NCBI RefSeq assembly: GCF_002584535.1
Contig: NZ_NUOT01000027.1
Span: 140,774 to 204,773, forward strand
Length of the DNA: 64,000 bases
Reading direction: 5' to 3'
Source: Bacillus cereus
GTDB taxonomy: Bacteria > Bacillota > Bacilli > Bacillales > Bacillaceae_G
Shown piece by piece: positions 16,761-26,221 of the stretch. The number at the start of each line of letters is the position of its first letter. The first letter of the stretch is position 1. Made by a program: the position numbers and the translations under genes. The notes beneath the pieces are model-generated. The model saw only the letters and a program-made list of their open reading frames with translations, was not told where the DNA came from and ran no database searches.

Positions 16761-17174
16761 TTATTTCAATTTCTCGTATTCTTTCAAAGCATTTTGTAAA
16801 GTTAAAGTTAATCGTTTTGGTAGACGCTCTAACGAAAACCACCCAATTTCACTAATAGCGTGTTGTTCTCGATTTTCTGCTATCCCGTTTTTTACTTTTG
16901 CAATATACGTCGGACATACCCAATGCGCTTCTTCATCAGGTAAAATGTGATTCGTCACACATAATAGCGACGTGAGTTCGATTTCTAGTCCTACCTCTTC
17001 TTCAATTTCCCTAATAACTGTATCTTCCGCTGTTTCCATCCATTCTACTTTCCCACCAGGAAGACTCCAGTGTCCTTGCTCCGGTGCCTTCTTTCTCTGC
17101 ACAAGCAATAACTCGCCCTGCCCATTTAAAATAAATGCCCCGACACCGACGCGTGGATGTAATTGTTGGCTCAT
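16761..17174 (-). CDS. Nudix hydrolase
   Basis: The product (137 residues) has the full Nudix box at 40-62 (GGKVEWMETAEDTVIREIEE then EVGL), with all metal-binding Glu residues present (REIEEE). It hydrolyses a nucleoside diphosphate linked to another group; the substrate is not predictable, and MutT/8-oxo-dGTPase-like or NADH-type activities are both possible. It is a single gene. About 260 bases upstream of its stop side (16498-16760) hold no gene that I can see. Confidence 0.9.
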   Translation of the reverse strand: MSQQLHPRVGVGAFILNGQGELLLVQRKKAPEQGHWSLPGGKVEWMETAEDTVIREIEEEVGLEIELTSLLCVTNHILPDEEAHWVCPTYIAKVKNGIAENREQHAISEIGWFSLERLPKRLTLTLQNALKEYEKLK

Positions 17175-17224
17175 ATTAACTTCTCCTCTTAATTTGTAAG
17201 TTTTCTTGATTTTAGCATAAAAAT

Positions 17225-17272
17225 AATAGAGCTACTCTCTATCAGTTTCATAAAACCAATAGAAAGCAGCTC
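17225..17272 (-). terminator. Probable terminator after the coiled-coil protein gene
   Basis: AGAGCTACTCTCTAT and ATAGAAAGCAGCTCT form an imperfect stem across a 16-base loop just beyond the stop at 17273. Confidence 0.55.
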
Positions 17273-18202
17273 TCATTGTTTCATAGACATCATTTGTTCT
17301 TTCGTGTCTATTTTGTTATGATGAAATTTATTTTTCTCCAAATATTGCTTGCATATATTCACAAAAGACGGTAATGTTCGAATTTGATCAATATCAGAGC
17401 TCTCAATGAAATGATTCATTTGATTTGTCATTTCGTTCATACTAGAAATAAGCTCCTCTTTTTCATGCCTCAATCTCTCATTTTCAGCACGAAGATTTTG
17501 AAGCTCTTTCTGTATATCTTGTGTATTATCTTCTTTTCTATGCCCAGCTGCCATACTTGAAAGTTTATAAATTCCTTCCATAAACTGATACAGTTCTTTT
17601 TTCTGCCCTTCCGCACCAATTGTTTCAAAATTATCGACAATACCTGATAATATAGTAACTAGATTATTTTCTGTCTTTTCATTTTGGAGCACTATACTTT
17701 TCCCTTCATTCCACTTCTCATTTATATGCTGTTCTGGTTCGTGTTTTTTCTTGCGTCCAGGTGTCCCCTTTTTTATATTTTCAAACGGTAACTCTTGTTT
17801 TTTTAATTTATAGTACGTATTCTGTAGTTGGCTTTCCGTTTTCGGAAATAAATGTAGATTCTCTTTACTAATCGCCTTTGAAGTATCTGCAATATTTAAA
17901 TTATAATGCTGACAAAATTGATACGTAGCATATAAAAATTCCAGCTCTGATTTCAACCACATCATTTGGGATTGCTCGTATGCAAATACCCCGCCCACTT
18001 TTTCAATATCCCTTTGAAAGGCTACCATTTTATGATATAAGTCCATTAACTCTGCATACGTTACATGGAATTTCCTTTCTATTTCCCTACACTCTTCTTC
18101 TATTTTCTGAACATTTTTCATTCCACTCACTATATTTTTCAAAAGATCTAGTACATGAATTGCTGTCTGTTGGTACATTTTATATTCACTCCCACTCAGC
18201 AT
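17273..18202 (-). CDS. Coiled-coil protein of unknown function, possibly DNA-binding
   Basis: The product (309 residues) has a helical N-terminus, a basic middle segment GTPGRKKKHEPE (about 144-155) and a long coiled coil (about 225-270; LQNLRAENERLRHEKEELIS is a leucine-zipper-like run). There is no signal peptide or membrane helix. The zipper plus basic patch suggests nucleic-acid or protein binding, but this is inference. The alternative start at the next ATG (eight codons in) has a better RBS (GGGAG), so the true protein may be about 301 residues. Confidence 0.7.
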   Translation of the reverse strand: MLSGSEYKMYQQTAIHVLDLLKNIVSGMKNVQKIEEECREIERKFHVTYAELMDLYHKMVAFQRDIEKVGGVFAYEQSQMMWLKSELEFLYATYQFCQHYNLNIADTSKAISKENLHLFPKTESQLQNTYYKLKKQELPFENIKKGTPGRKKKHEPEQHINEKWNEGKSIVLQNEKTENNLVTILSGIVDNFETIGAEGQKKELYQFMEGIYKLSSMAAGHRKEDNTQDIQKELQNLRAENERLRHEKEELISSMNEMTNQMNHFIESSDIDQIRTLPSFVNICKQYLEKNKFHHNKIDTKEQMMSMKQ

Positions 18203-18301
18203 TTTTGCAATTTCAACTTCTTCTTTGTCTTTTGTAAAAATAAAAAAATATTATAAAAATATTTTATAATATTTCTGAATTATCCGTCAAACAAATGTGA
18301 A

Positions 18302-18329
18302 TTGACACATTCTATTTTTATATTAAGAT
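18302..18329 (+). promoter_or_regulatory. Possible sigma A promoter of the HD-domain gene
   Basis: TTGACA at 18302-18307 and TAAGAT at 18324-18329 are separated by 16 bases, about 30 bases ahead of the start codon. Confidence 0.45.
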
Positions 18330-18358
18330 TATTTTATAGTAATGTGAGGGGGATCTAA

Positions 18359-18961
18359 ATGGAACATAATATTCTAAAAGTCATTGCACTAGCTGAAAAA
18401 CTAAAGTTTGAAATGAGACACAGTTGGCTATCTAACGGTCGACAAGAGAGTGTTGCTGAACATACGTGGCGTATGTCGCTTATGGCTGTTTTAGTTCAGC
18501 CTTATTTAGATGAGAAAGTAAACATGGAAAAACTATTAAAAATGGTTATTATCCATGACCTTGTGGAAGCAGAAGCTGGGGATATTCCTGCTTTTGATAC
18601 AATGAACAGCGAACAATTACAATTGCAAAAACAAGAAAATGAACAGAAAGCTATTTTAAATATTAAACATACATTAAAGGGTTCTCTTGGGGATGAACTA
18701 TATGATTTATGGATGGAGTTTGAAGCAAAAGAAACATACGAAGCGAAAGTGGCAAATGCTCTTGATAAACTAGAAGTTAAAATTCAGCATAACGAAGCTG
18801 ACATCGATACGTGGCTTCCAATCGAACATAAAATGACATTCCAAGTTGCAAAACATACAGATTTTGACTCATTCTTATCTAAATTACAAAAAATTATTGA
18901 ACTAGAAGGCGAAAAAAAATTAATTGCTGCCGGCATCGATGTCGAGGCATGTAAACAGTAA
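18359..18961 (+). CDS. HD-domain phosphohydrolase (YfbR/HDDC2-type 5'-nucleotidase family)
   Basis: The product (200 residues) has the H...HD...D metal site of HD hydrolases: SVAEHTWR (His at 35), IIHDLVEAEAGDIP (HD at 66-67, second site E/D) and a later Asp in NALDKLEV. The spacing fits the YfbR/HDDC2 group, which dephosphorylates deoxynucleoside monophosphates. It is cytoplasmic. The RBS GAGGGGG lies six bases from the ATG. A single-gene unit with its own terminator. Confidence 0.85.
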   Translation: MEHNILKVIALAEKLKFEMRHSWLSNGRQESVAEHTWRMSLMAVLVQPYLDEKVNMEKLLKMVIIHDLVEAEAGDIPAFDTMNSEQLQLQKQENEQKAILNIKHTLKGSLGDELYDLWMEFEAKETYEAKVANALDKLEVKIQHNEADIDTWLPIEHKMTFQVAKHTDFDSFLSKLQKIIELEGEKKLIAAGIDVEACKQ

Positions 18962-18990
18962 CAGCTCATGATTAATGAGCTGTTTTTTCA
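18960..18990 (+). terminator. Intrinsic terminator
   Basis: AACAGCTCAT pairs with ATGAGCTGTT around GATTA, followed by TTTTC. Confidence 0.85.
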
Positions 18991-19089
18991 TACTTTCGTA
19001 TGGGCTATCCCTCATCCTTTTTATCGATTCATTCTAGAAATATATGGATTAAAATAAACTAAAAAATATAAGAAAGAAGGTATTATTTT

Positions 19090-19554
19090 ATGATTAAAGG
19101 ATTATATGAAGCACATCTACCCGTTCGTAATCTAGAAGTATCCATACCGTTTTATGAATCATTGGGTTTAAAACTATATAATAGATATGAGAATACTGCT
19201 TTCTTTTGGATTGTAGAAGAACAAAGTTGGCTAGGTCTTTGGGAGGGGGAAGAATATACAACTCCCTATCATCCGTCACTGCGACATATTGCATTTCAAG
19301 TAGACTTCGAGTTTCTTCATACATCTACTCAATGGCTGAAAGACCGAAGCATTGAACCCGTTCCATTTGGAAATCGAATTACCACTGAACCTTTCGTTCG
19401 CCCTAACCAGGGCAATGCTTCTATTTATTTTAAAGACCCAGATGATAATAGTATTGAGTTTATTAGTTTTATCGATGTTCCAGACGAACTAAAACATATT
19501 ACAAAAAAACTTTCTTTAGAAGAGTGGAATGCGCTTTCACAATCCTATTTATGA
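19090..19554 (+). CDS. VOC (glyoxalase/bleomycin resistance) superfamily protein
   Basis: The product (154 residues) has paired beta-alpha-beta-beta-beta modules: EAHLPVRNLEVSIPFYESLGL, RHIAFQVDFEFL and YFKDPDDNSIEFI, the last being the C-terminal metal-ligand strand (Glu). This fits a dioxygenase, glyoxalase or resistance-type VOC protein. The substrate is unknown. Single gene with RBS AAGAAGG. Confidence 0.8.
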   Translation: MIKGLYEAHLPVRNLEVSIPFYESLGLKLYNRYENTAFFWIVEEQSWLGLWEGEEYTTPYHPSLRHIAFQVDFEFLHTSTQWLKDRSIEPVPFGNRITTEPFVRPNQGNASIYFKDPDDNSIEFISFIDVPDELKHITKKLSLEEWNALSQSYL

Positions 19555-19744
19555 TTAGATGGCTTTATAGCTAGACCCCTCTGGGCAGTATACTTGCTCA
19601 AATCATTAGCATGAAACCTTTTTCATTAATCCTATTTCTTTCATCTTTTTGGCATTACATATTTTATAAAGAAAAATGACTTGTATAAGTCGCTTTTCTA
19701 CATCAATTTTTTTATTCATGTTAAAAATCCTATTATATCGTAAC
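19555..19744. other. Intergenic stretch without a visible gene
   Basis: No convincing coding frame is seen on either strand. A short dyad (GACTTGTATAAGTC, 19679-19692) is present; no gene is attached to it. Confidence 0.5.
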
Positions 19745-19803
19745 AAAAATACCCCAAACAGAAAAAGAACAAATACATTCTTTTTTCCTTGGGGTATTTC
19801 TTA
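19745..19803 (-). terminator. Intrinsic terminator after the GNAT-like gene
   Basis: AAAATACCCC and GGGGTATTTC with inner pairing (AAAAGAAC...) form a long stem just past the stop at 19819. Confidence 0.7.
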
Positions 19804-19818
19804 TTTTCTTTATTCAAA

Positions 19819-20640
19819 TTAAAATTGATACTCAAATACGATGTAATCAAACAGGTTTGTAAACCCTAAGCTCTCCGCTATAGCAATTGAAGGTTTATTC
19901 ACTTCCATACAGTCCCAATAAGGTACATAGCCTTGTTTGAAACATTCTTGAACAAATGCATGCGCGACTTTCTTGGCAAGATTCTTCCCTCGATGTTCTA
20001 GAATTGTCTCAATATTCACCGTATGCGTATTCTCACTTACAAATCCTGAAAAGCAAAGACTCACCACTTGATTCTCATACAAAATCACATACCCTATTCC
20101 TTTTTCAAAAAATAATTCCACCGAATTCCAAAATGATGTAATCTGTGAAACGAAAAATGATTGTTCGAGCAAAGAGTATGTTGCAAGATTTTCCCTCGTT
20201 ACTTTTAATACTGTATATGTCTCATCAATCGTTGGTTCATTATATATTTTATACGCACCCTCATATAATTTGTATACTTTTTGATTGGATTCCTCATATG
20301 ATTGTTCACACAATATTTCTCTAATTGTACGATCCCATCCTACTTGATAACCAAATCCTTCAAACCACTTCAAGTCCAAACCGGCTGCTTCTTGTGCAAT
20401 TTGTTCCCTTAAAACTTTTTTTATTTCAAGGTTAAACATTGTATTATTTGCATCACCAATAAATATAAAACCGTCTAAATTTCCAAGCCAAACTAAACCA
20501 GACCGTGGTTCGCTTACATTGTCTACAAATATGCGGCCCGAATTATTACCTTCAATGATAGCTTGCACTTCAATTTGCCTTTCCTTGTCTAGAAGATGTT
20601 TGCAATTCATAAACTTGTTTTTCTGCAATTCGTATATCAT
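19819..20640 (-). CDS. GNAT-superfamily acetyltransferase (GNAT_acetyltr_2-like, long form)
   Basis: The product (273 residues) is longer than a simple GNAT enzyme. The C-terminal half (about 165-273) has the acyl-CoA fold: IGYVILYENQVVSLCFSGFV, ETILEHRGKNLAKKVAHAFV (the acetyl-CoA pyrophosphate loop, RGKNLAKKV) and PYWDCMEVNKPSIAIAESLGF. The N-terminal half (HLLDKERQIEVQAIIEGNNSG...) is the accessory domain of this branch. The target is unknown. A Nudix gene remnant lies immediately upstream on the same strand. Confidence 0.8.
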   Translation of the reverse strand: MIYELQKNKFMNCKHLLDKERQIEVQAIIEGNNSGRIFVDNVSEPRSGLVWLGNLDGFIFIGDANNTMFNLEIKKVLREQIAQEAAGLDLKWFEGFGYQVGWDRTIREILCEQSYEESNQKVYKLYEGAYKIYNEPTIDETYTVLKVTRENLATYSLLEQSFFVSQITSFWNSVELFFEKGIGYVILYENQVVSLCFSGFVSENTHTVNIETILEHRGKNLAKKVAHAFVQECFKQGYVPYWDCMEVNKPSIAIAESLGFTNLFDYIVFEYQF

Positions 20641-20671
20641 CTTTTTTCTTTCCCTTCCTATTTATCAGAGC

Positions 20672-20978
20672 TTAGGTTTCATCACTTGCTGTACAATCTA
20701 TAAATCTCTGCAATAACTTTCTATCTTCTAGAAATAAAATGGTAATACCTTCTATCCCTTCACTTCTTTTCCAATCCACTTCACAAATTAACTCATCTGG
20801 ATCACATTTTTCTTTATTTCCTCCAATTATTTCGATCTCATAGTACAAAATATGAACATCCTATCCCGTTTCCTCTTTTACTTCCCGTATACAACACCCC
20901 TCAAAGGTTAGCTTATCTCATTTCCCATCATTATTTTTACATAATGCCGCTGCACCTCGAAATATTCCTCTCTCCGTT
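20672..20978 (-). pseudogene. Decayed Nudix hydrolase gene
   Basis: Read on the minus strand, the stretch shows the core of a Nudix box, CIREVKEETG, then an in-frame TAG, then a normal-looking Nudix C-terminus (DVHILYYEIEIIGG, VDWKRSEGIEGITILFLED). The part ahead of the box (RGAAALCKNN) is frameshifted and also has a stop (GDK/TAA region). No start or RBS is evident. At least two lesions make this a pseudogene. Confidence 0.65.
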
Positions 20979-20980
20979 CC

Positions 20981-21784
20981 TTAAAATAAAACCATATTTC
21001 CTGTTCGTTTTGCATGCTTTTCAGCTTTCCGAACAAGCACGTATGATATGCCAACTAAAATAATTAATAAGCTAGCTAATAACCCTAACTCTGGAAGTAC
21101 ATTTATAATATTTTTACCTTCCATTAATAATGAACGGAAAATTTGAAGTACATACGTTAATGGAAACAAAGCTGCTAGTACTTTGCCCCATAGTGGTAAT
21201 ACAACAACTGGAATACGTACACCTGCAAAAAATTGCATCGGTTCTTCTAATATTGTAAATAGAATACTAGCATCTCGTGAAAATAAAAAAATCGTATTTA
21301 AGCAACCTCCCCACACAACAGCTGAAATACATAAAATCATAAAAGCAAATACGATATTTTCAACTGGTGGTATCGATCTGTCATTCAAAAACAATGCGAT
21401 GAGAATCGAAAACATCGTAAACATCCATACTCCTTCTATTAAATTTGCACCTGCCCGGCAATACATCATCCATACACGCGAGGCTGGTGTTAAAAAGATA
21501 AGTTCAAGTGTTCCATTTTGGCGTTCCCATGACATTTGCCATGCCGATTGAACGAGGCTCCAAAAGAAAACATATCCAATATAACCTGTAAGGAGAAAAA
21601 AACTAATCTGCTTTGGATCCATCCATTTGGCAAGTGGACTACTATTTGAGGTATCAAATGGCTTCACCGAAAAATAAGCAGTTGCAAAAAGTAACACCGG
21701 CCAAATGAACAAAGAAAAATAAACCATCTTACTATGAAAATGATTGCGATGACTCTTTTTCCATTCCGCCAAAAATATATTCAT
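20981..21784 (-). CDS. ABC-2 type transporter permease
   Basis: The product (267 residues) has six predicted helices and the ABC-2 signature near the fourth loop (RQNGTLELIFLTPASRVWMM). The start overlaps the stop of the upstream ATPase gene by four bases. It is the second permease of a four-gene operon (regulator, permease, ATPase, permease), so the exporter is probably a heterodimer. Confidence 0.85.
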   Translation of the reverse strand: MNIFLAEWKKSHRNHFHSKMVYFSLFIWPVLLFATAYFSVKPFDTSNSSPLAKWMDPKQISFFLLTGYIGYVFFWSLVQSAWQMSWERQNGTLELIFLTPASRVWMMYCRAGANLIEGVWMFTMFSILIALFLNDRSIPPVENIVFAFMILCISAVVWGGCLNTIFLFSRDASILFTILEEPMQFFAGVRIPVVVLPLWGKVLAALFPLTYVLQIFRSLLMEGKNIINVLPELGLLASLLIILVGISYVLVRKAEKHAKRTGNMVLF

Positions 21785-22764
21785 GCACTCACCTCATTTG
21801 CAATTTGTAATATCGCGTCTTCCAACCTTGCTTTATGTGTTTCTAACTGTACTATACGAATTTGATATTTTGTTAATAATGATAAAACCGTTGTTGTCAT
21901 ATCAAAAGACGCTTTCAATTGATAACGTATATGTTCACCTATCTGTTCTTTTTCATGTTGAATTTCTTTCATCCCTAAAGAATGTTCTAATCGTCCTATC
22001 ATTTCATCCTGCATTTCTGGAATTACAATTTCTAAGTGATATTCACGGACAATCGATTGGATAATGTTTTCAGGAGTTCCTTCATAAAGAAGCCGACCTT
22101 TTTCAATGATGTAAAGCCGATCACAAAGTTCCTCTACTTCTTCAAGATAATGACTCGTTAACAAAATCCCTTTATTTTGTTCCTTTGCCAAACGATTTAC
22201 CATTTCTCTCAATTTTTTCGCTACAGGGGCGTCTAGTCCTAATGTTGGTTCATCAAGAAATAAATAGTCTGGGTCATTAATAAGGCCTCTTGCAATTTGT
22301 AAACGTTGCTTCATTCCTTTTGAATATCGTTCTACAGGCATATTAGCTGTTTCCTTTAGCTCTACTTGCTGTAAGAGGAACTGAATACGTTCTTCTAATT
22401 CAACCCCTTTTAATCCATACAAACTTCCAAAGTACTGCAAGTTTTCTTTCCCTGTTAAACGCCAATATAACATGCGTTCTCCACCTGCAATCATATTAAT
22501 TTTTTTCTTTACAAATAAATCTTGCTTCGTGCTATCTATACCATCAATTTCAATCGTACCTGAAGTTGGTTCCAGAAGCGTTGCTAGCATTTTTATCGTT
22601 GTCGTCTTCCCAGCCCCATTCACACCTAGCAATCCTACAATCTCTCCTTTTTGAATAGTTAAATCTAAGCCATTTACCGCTTCAACTACTCTTCTCTTTT
22701 TACGAAAAAAACCTACTTTCTCTTTCAACTCATACCGCTTTACAAGTTGTTTTGCTTGTATCAT
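21781..22764 (-). CDS. ABC transporter ATP-binding protein
   Basis: The product (327 residues from the ATG at 22764, behind AGGGGGATT) has Walker A GVNGAGKTTT, Q-loop region, signature YSKGMKQRLQIARGL, Walker B YLFLDEPTLGLDA and the switch His in LLTSHYLEEVEE. The C-terminal tail (about 240-327) is the DrrA/CcmA-like regulatory extension. It energises the two ABC-2 permeases encoded on either side. Confidence 0.95.
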   Translation of the reverse strand: MIQAKQLVKRYELKEKVGFFRKKRRVVEAVNGLDLTIQKGEIVGLLGVNGAGKTTTIKMLATLLEPTSGTIEIDGIDSTKQDLFVKKKINMIAGGERMLYWRLTGKENLQYFGSLYGLKGVELEERIQFLLQQVELKETANMPVERYSKGMKQRLQIARGLINDPDYLFLDEPTLGLDAPVAKKLREMVNRLAKEQNKGILLTSHYLEEVEELCDRLYIIEKGRLLYEGTPENIIQSIVREYHLEIVIPEMQDEMIGRLEHSLGMKEIQHEKEQIGEHIRYQLKASFDMTTTVLSLLTKYQIRIVQLETHKARLEDAILQIANEVSA

Positions 22765-22774
22765 ACGAATCCCC

Positions 22775-23584
22775 CTATGCAAAATGTTTTTCAATCACAT
22801 ACTTCTCCATTCGTTTCATCGTGCATACACCTGCAATAAAATAAGCTATCCCTAATCCTAATAACCACAGAAGTTCATTTTGTATGGAAGCAATATTTCC
22901 TCCCTCAATCATGCACAATCGAAATGCTGATAAACCATGTGAGAGCGGCATGAATAAACTCATAGGTTGTAGGAATGCGGGAAGATATCCTACTGGAAAA
23001 AAGACTCCACCCACAAGACTCATAAAAATAAACAACGTATTCTGTGTTAAATATGTATCACGAAAATAAAGCATAAACGCACCCAATACTAACGCTTGGG
23101 CGAATATTGCAAAGAAGAAAATAACTAACAAAAGTACCACAGGTATCATATTTATTTCTCGAAACTGTAATCCAAAAAACAAACCAAAAATAAAAATTGC
23201 GATGAATTCAAGTCCCACACGCAATATTCCTTGTACAGCTGCTCCTAGAAAATATCCTTGCCGAGATGATGGCGTTAATAATAAAACATCAAGTGTCCCT
23301 TCACGCAGTTCGGTTATTAGTGTCCTGCTCACAATCATTAATAGAGAAACAGAAAATGAATAAAAAACCGCTCCTAATATAACATAAGAAAGATAATCAT
23401 CCGTTTTCCCTAGCTTTGCAAAGTTAACATCTAGTTTTCCTTGAAACATAAAATGATACGTTAAATAAGCAAACAATACGATATATACACCAGTTAAAAT
23501 ATGCCCTAGAAAAAATGACCATGGATATGCTCTACGCATCGTATAGAAATCACGACGAAATGTAGCCTTAAATGTTAGCCACAT
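22775..23584 (-). CDS. ABC-2 type transporter permease
   Basis: The product (269 residues) has six predicted helices and the ABC-2 motif (ELREGTLDVLLLTPSSRQGYFLG). It overlaps the end of the upstream regulator gene by ten bases. It pairs with the permease at 20981. The substrate is not shown by sequence; drug, lipid or peptide export are all possible. Confidence 0.85.
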   Translation of the reverse strand: MWLTFKATFRRDFYTMRRAYPWSFFLGHILTGVYIVLFAYLTYHFMFQGKLDVNFAKLGKTDDYLSYVILGAVFYSFSVSLLMIVSRTLITELREGTLDVLLLTPSSRQGYFLGAAVQGILRVGLEFIAIFIFGLFFGLQFREINMIPVVLLLVIFFFAIFAQALVLGAFMLYFRDTYLTQNTLFIFMSLVGGVFFPVGYLPAFLQPMSLFMPLSHGLSAFRLCMIEGGNIASIQNELLWLLGLGIAYFIAGVCTMKRMEKYVIEKHFA

Positions 23585-24546
23585 GTTCTTCCCTCCTCCG
23601 ATTTTTGAACAATTGGGAAATCCATAAATTGGTCTAAATCAACACGAATTTGTTCTAATCGTTCTCGATTTGTTTTATAAAATACGTAATAACCTTTTCG
23701 TTCCTTTTGTATAAGCCCTGTAGACTCTAACATTTTCAAATGACTGGAAACCGTTGATTTTGTAAGACTATATCGCTCTGTTAATTGCTGTGTACAAAAA
23801 GATTGAAAGGATAAATCTCTTAACATTTTTAATCTCGTTTCATCTGAAATCGCTTGTAAAATTCCTAAAAGATCCTTCGGTACCTCATCTGCAAATGACG
23901 ATGTAATTTGCACTTCATAATATACTTTTATATGTGTTGAAATAAGGTTATCTATTAATAAATGAGGCGCGACAAAAGTTGATGGATATAACGTAATTGC
24001 TGATAAATCCTCATAACAATATTGCCACGTACGAGCTTTTAAAAAAGTTATCTCCTTTTCATCAATTAAACATCTCGGATGCAATTTTCTAGAAAGAGAC
24101 ATCGGATTTTGTTTCATTATTTCTTTCACATCGTATACAGATTGTTCTAACCATGGTTCAATCCGAAACAACTCCCGTGCAAAGTAACGTTGATGATACT
24201 GAAGTAAAAAATCACATACGATCTCTTTTTCTATATTTGGGAACATTTCCTGAAACTTTTTTCTATCTGATACTCGTAATTTTTCAATTCCCTCTTCTAC
24301 ATAAGCTTCTTGCTGAAACTCAGAGCACCAATCTATAAAACGAAACCAATCATCACTCGCATTATTAATTGCGTGCATAATTTCTCTTTCTTCTTCTTTC
24401 ATTTGATTTAATACATCTTCCGCCCACTCTAATCGTTTCATATGATGAACAGGATTACATAAAACATGTAAACTTACTAGCATTTCGCGAAATGGTGAAT
24501 ATACAACTTTGACATGTCGCTGAAACCATGATGTAACTTGCAACAT
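23575..24546 (-). CDS. ArsR-type winged-helix regulator with large N-terminal domain
   Basis: The product (323 residues) has an unusual all-helical N-terminal part (about 1-225) and a C-terminal ArsR winged helix (about 230-310: LLGILQAISDETRLKMLRDL, then the recognition helix STVSSHLKMLESTGLI). The long N-terminal part resembles the DUF5937-type sensors found ahead of ABC exporters. The ATG at 24546 follows GAGGGG. It leads the operon and probably represses it until a ligand binds. Confidence 0.8.
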   Translation of the reverse strand: MLQVTSWFQRHVKVVYSPFREMLVSLHVLCNPVHHMKRLEWAEDVLNQMKEEEREIMHAINNASDDWFRFIDWCSEFQQEAYVEEGIEKLRVSDRKKFQEMFPNIEKEIVCDFLLQYHQRYFARELFRIEPWLEQSVYDVKEIMKQNPMSLSRKLHPRCLIDEKEITFLKARTWQYCYEDLSAITLYPSTFVAPHLLIDNLISTHIKVYYEVQITSSFADEVPKDLLGILQAISDETRLKMLRDLSFQSFCTQQLTERYSLTKSTVSSHLKMLESTGLIQKERKGYYVFYKTNRERLEQIRVDLDQFMDFPIVQKSEEGRTCG

Positions 24547-24604
24547 AAATTCCCCTCTCTTTGATTCGTTTTCCATCGAATCAATTTTATAATTTTGCAA
24601 AATT

Positions 24605-24931
24605 ATTCAGTATATTAACAACCTGTGATGTAAACGTCAATGGAAATTCAGTAATTTTTCACAAAAAAAAGACCTAAGCTTACGCAAAGTTCTTCTCATT
24701 AAATTCTTTCATGTTTTTAAAATATAGAAATGTTTCTTTCTCCTCTCCCCCATCAAACAAATTAAGTTTGCTTGATGATTTCAGCTGCAATTTCGACATA
24801 AGACGAACCAACTGCTGGAATAATTTCAAATCCTTTACTTTCAACACACTGATACATATTCGAAACCCAAAAGGCTTCTCCTGCTTAAATAAAAAAGCAA
24901 ATCCTCACTCTTCGGATTTGCTTTCCAAGCT
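24605..24931. other. Intergenic region with a short coding-like remnant
   Basis: On the minus strand a 39-codon open stretch (about 24770-24890) reads AGEAFWVSNMYQCVESKG then FEIIPAVGSSYVEIAAEIIK and ends in a stop. It has no start codon or RBS and the frame is closed upstream. It looks like the tail of a decayed gene; I cannot name the family. Confidence 0.35.
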
Positions 24932-25666
24932 TTATCTTTTATTAAACCCTTTTCCATTCAAAAATCCCTTCATATGCATGCGCTTCTCTTTTGACATAAA
25001 AGCACTCATTGACCCTGTCCATGTTACATCCTTTTGATTGGTAGACCTTCCCTTATAATATTCATTCGTTGTTCGGTCATATTCTTCTAGTAATTCATCA
25101 TATTTATTTTCGACATATGCATTTTCATGTAAAATTGCTTCAACTGGTAGGCGCGGTTTCACTACATGCTTTTCATCTGGTACTCCAACTGTCATTCCAA
25201 ACACTGGATATACTTTATCTGGTAAATGAAGTATATCACTAATTTCTTCTGGATTATTACGAATTCCACCAATATAACAAATACCATATCCTAGTGATTC
25301 TGCAGCAAGTGCTAGGTTTTGCGCAAACAATGATGCGTCTACTGTAGCTACAATAAAGTCCTCTACACCATCATATTTAATCTCTGTCCCATGTTTCTCG
25401 CATGCTTTTTCTAAGCGTTTTAAATCAGCACAACAAACAAAAAATGCTGCACAATCTTTTACATGACGATTTCCAGATAGCTCTGCTAATTGTGTTTTTA
25501 ATGATTCATCTGTTACATATATAACAGAATATGCTTGCACAAAATGTGATGATGCTGCATGCTGAGCTGCTTTTACCATTCTCTCAACTGTAGTCTTTGA
25601 AATCGGTTCTTGTTTATATTTACGAACTGATGTATGCTGTTCCATTTTATTTATAATTTCACTCAT
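24932..25666 (-). CDS. NADPH-dependent flavin nitroreductase (NfrA-type)
   Basis: The product (244 residues from the ATG at 25666, behind AAGGAGG) opens with the FMN-binding signature HTSVRKYKQEPI, has QHAASSHFVQAY and the SLGYGICYIGGIRNNP segment, and ends with a basic C-terminal tail. These fit the oxygen-insensitive NADPH:FMN oxidoreductase NfrA family. Cytoplasmic, FMN as cofactor. Substrates may be FMN or nitro compounds. Confidence 0.9.
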   Translation of the reverse strand: MSEIINKMEQHTSVRKYKQEPISKTTVERMVKAAQHAASSHFVQAYSVIYVTDESLKTQLAELSGNRHVKDCAAFFVCCADLKRLEKACEKHGTEIKYDGVEDFIVATVDASLFAQNLALAAESLGYGICYIGGIRNNPEEISDILHLPDKVYPVFGMTVGVPDEKHVVKPRLPVEAILHENAYVENKYDELLEEYDRTTNEYYKGRSTNQKDVTWTGSMSAFMSKEKRMHMKGFLNGKGFNKR

Positions 25667-25791
25667 CATAAAACCTCCTTATTTCCTATTAGTGAAAATT
25701 AACATATTTGTTTCATTTTTCTCAACATTTATGCCCAGCTAAAAATTTCTATATACTATGTTCCTTTTTCGTTCCTGACATAATCAGTTAT

Positions 25792-26109
25792 TTAAGCTGC
25801 TTTCAATACTCTAACACCCTTTACAATATTCCAAACGAAATAATAAATTCCTACAATTGCAAACGTTACATATGTTACAATCATGCCAATTCCAACACTT
25901 GCTGATTCTCCAAAACTTAAACCGAATACACCCGAAAATGCTATTCCCCCAAACAAAATTGCATATGGGAAAATATGTGTCCACAATGCTTTTTTCGCAT
26001 GATATTTCACATCTTCCTCTGCAATAAAGTAGACGATGATCGGAAATAGAAATGGTGCAAAGAAAAGACTAAAGTAACAAAGAGAAGATAAAATATTATT
26101 GCCTTTCAT
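25792..26109 (-). CDS. DUF4870 small membrane protein
   Basis: The product (105 residues from the ATG at 26109, behind TTAGGGGTG) has three helices and the DUF4870 pattern: SSLCYFSLFFAPFLFPIIVY, DVKYHAKKALWTHIF and a final GIYYFVWNIVKGVRVL. The function is unknown. It is a single gene. Confidence 0.8.
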   Translation of the reverse strand: MKGNNILSSLCYFSLFFAPFLFPIIVYFIAEEDVKYHAKKALWTHIFPYAILFGGIAFSGVFGLSFGESASVGIGMIVTYVTFAIVGIYYFVWNIVKGVRVLKAA

Positions 26110-26221
26110 ACGATTCACCCCTAAAGTTTCGTTGTTTTTGTTACCTTTATTATGTCATGCAACTACTTTAGGAACTATCGCTTTACCTTTCACTCAGATT
26201 ACATTTTTGTAAGATTTATCG

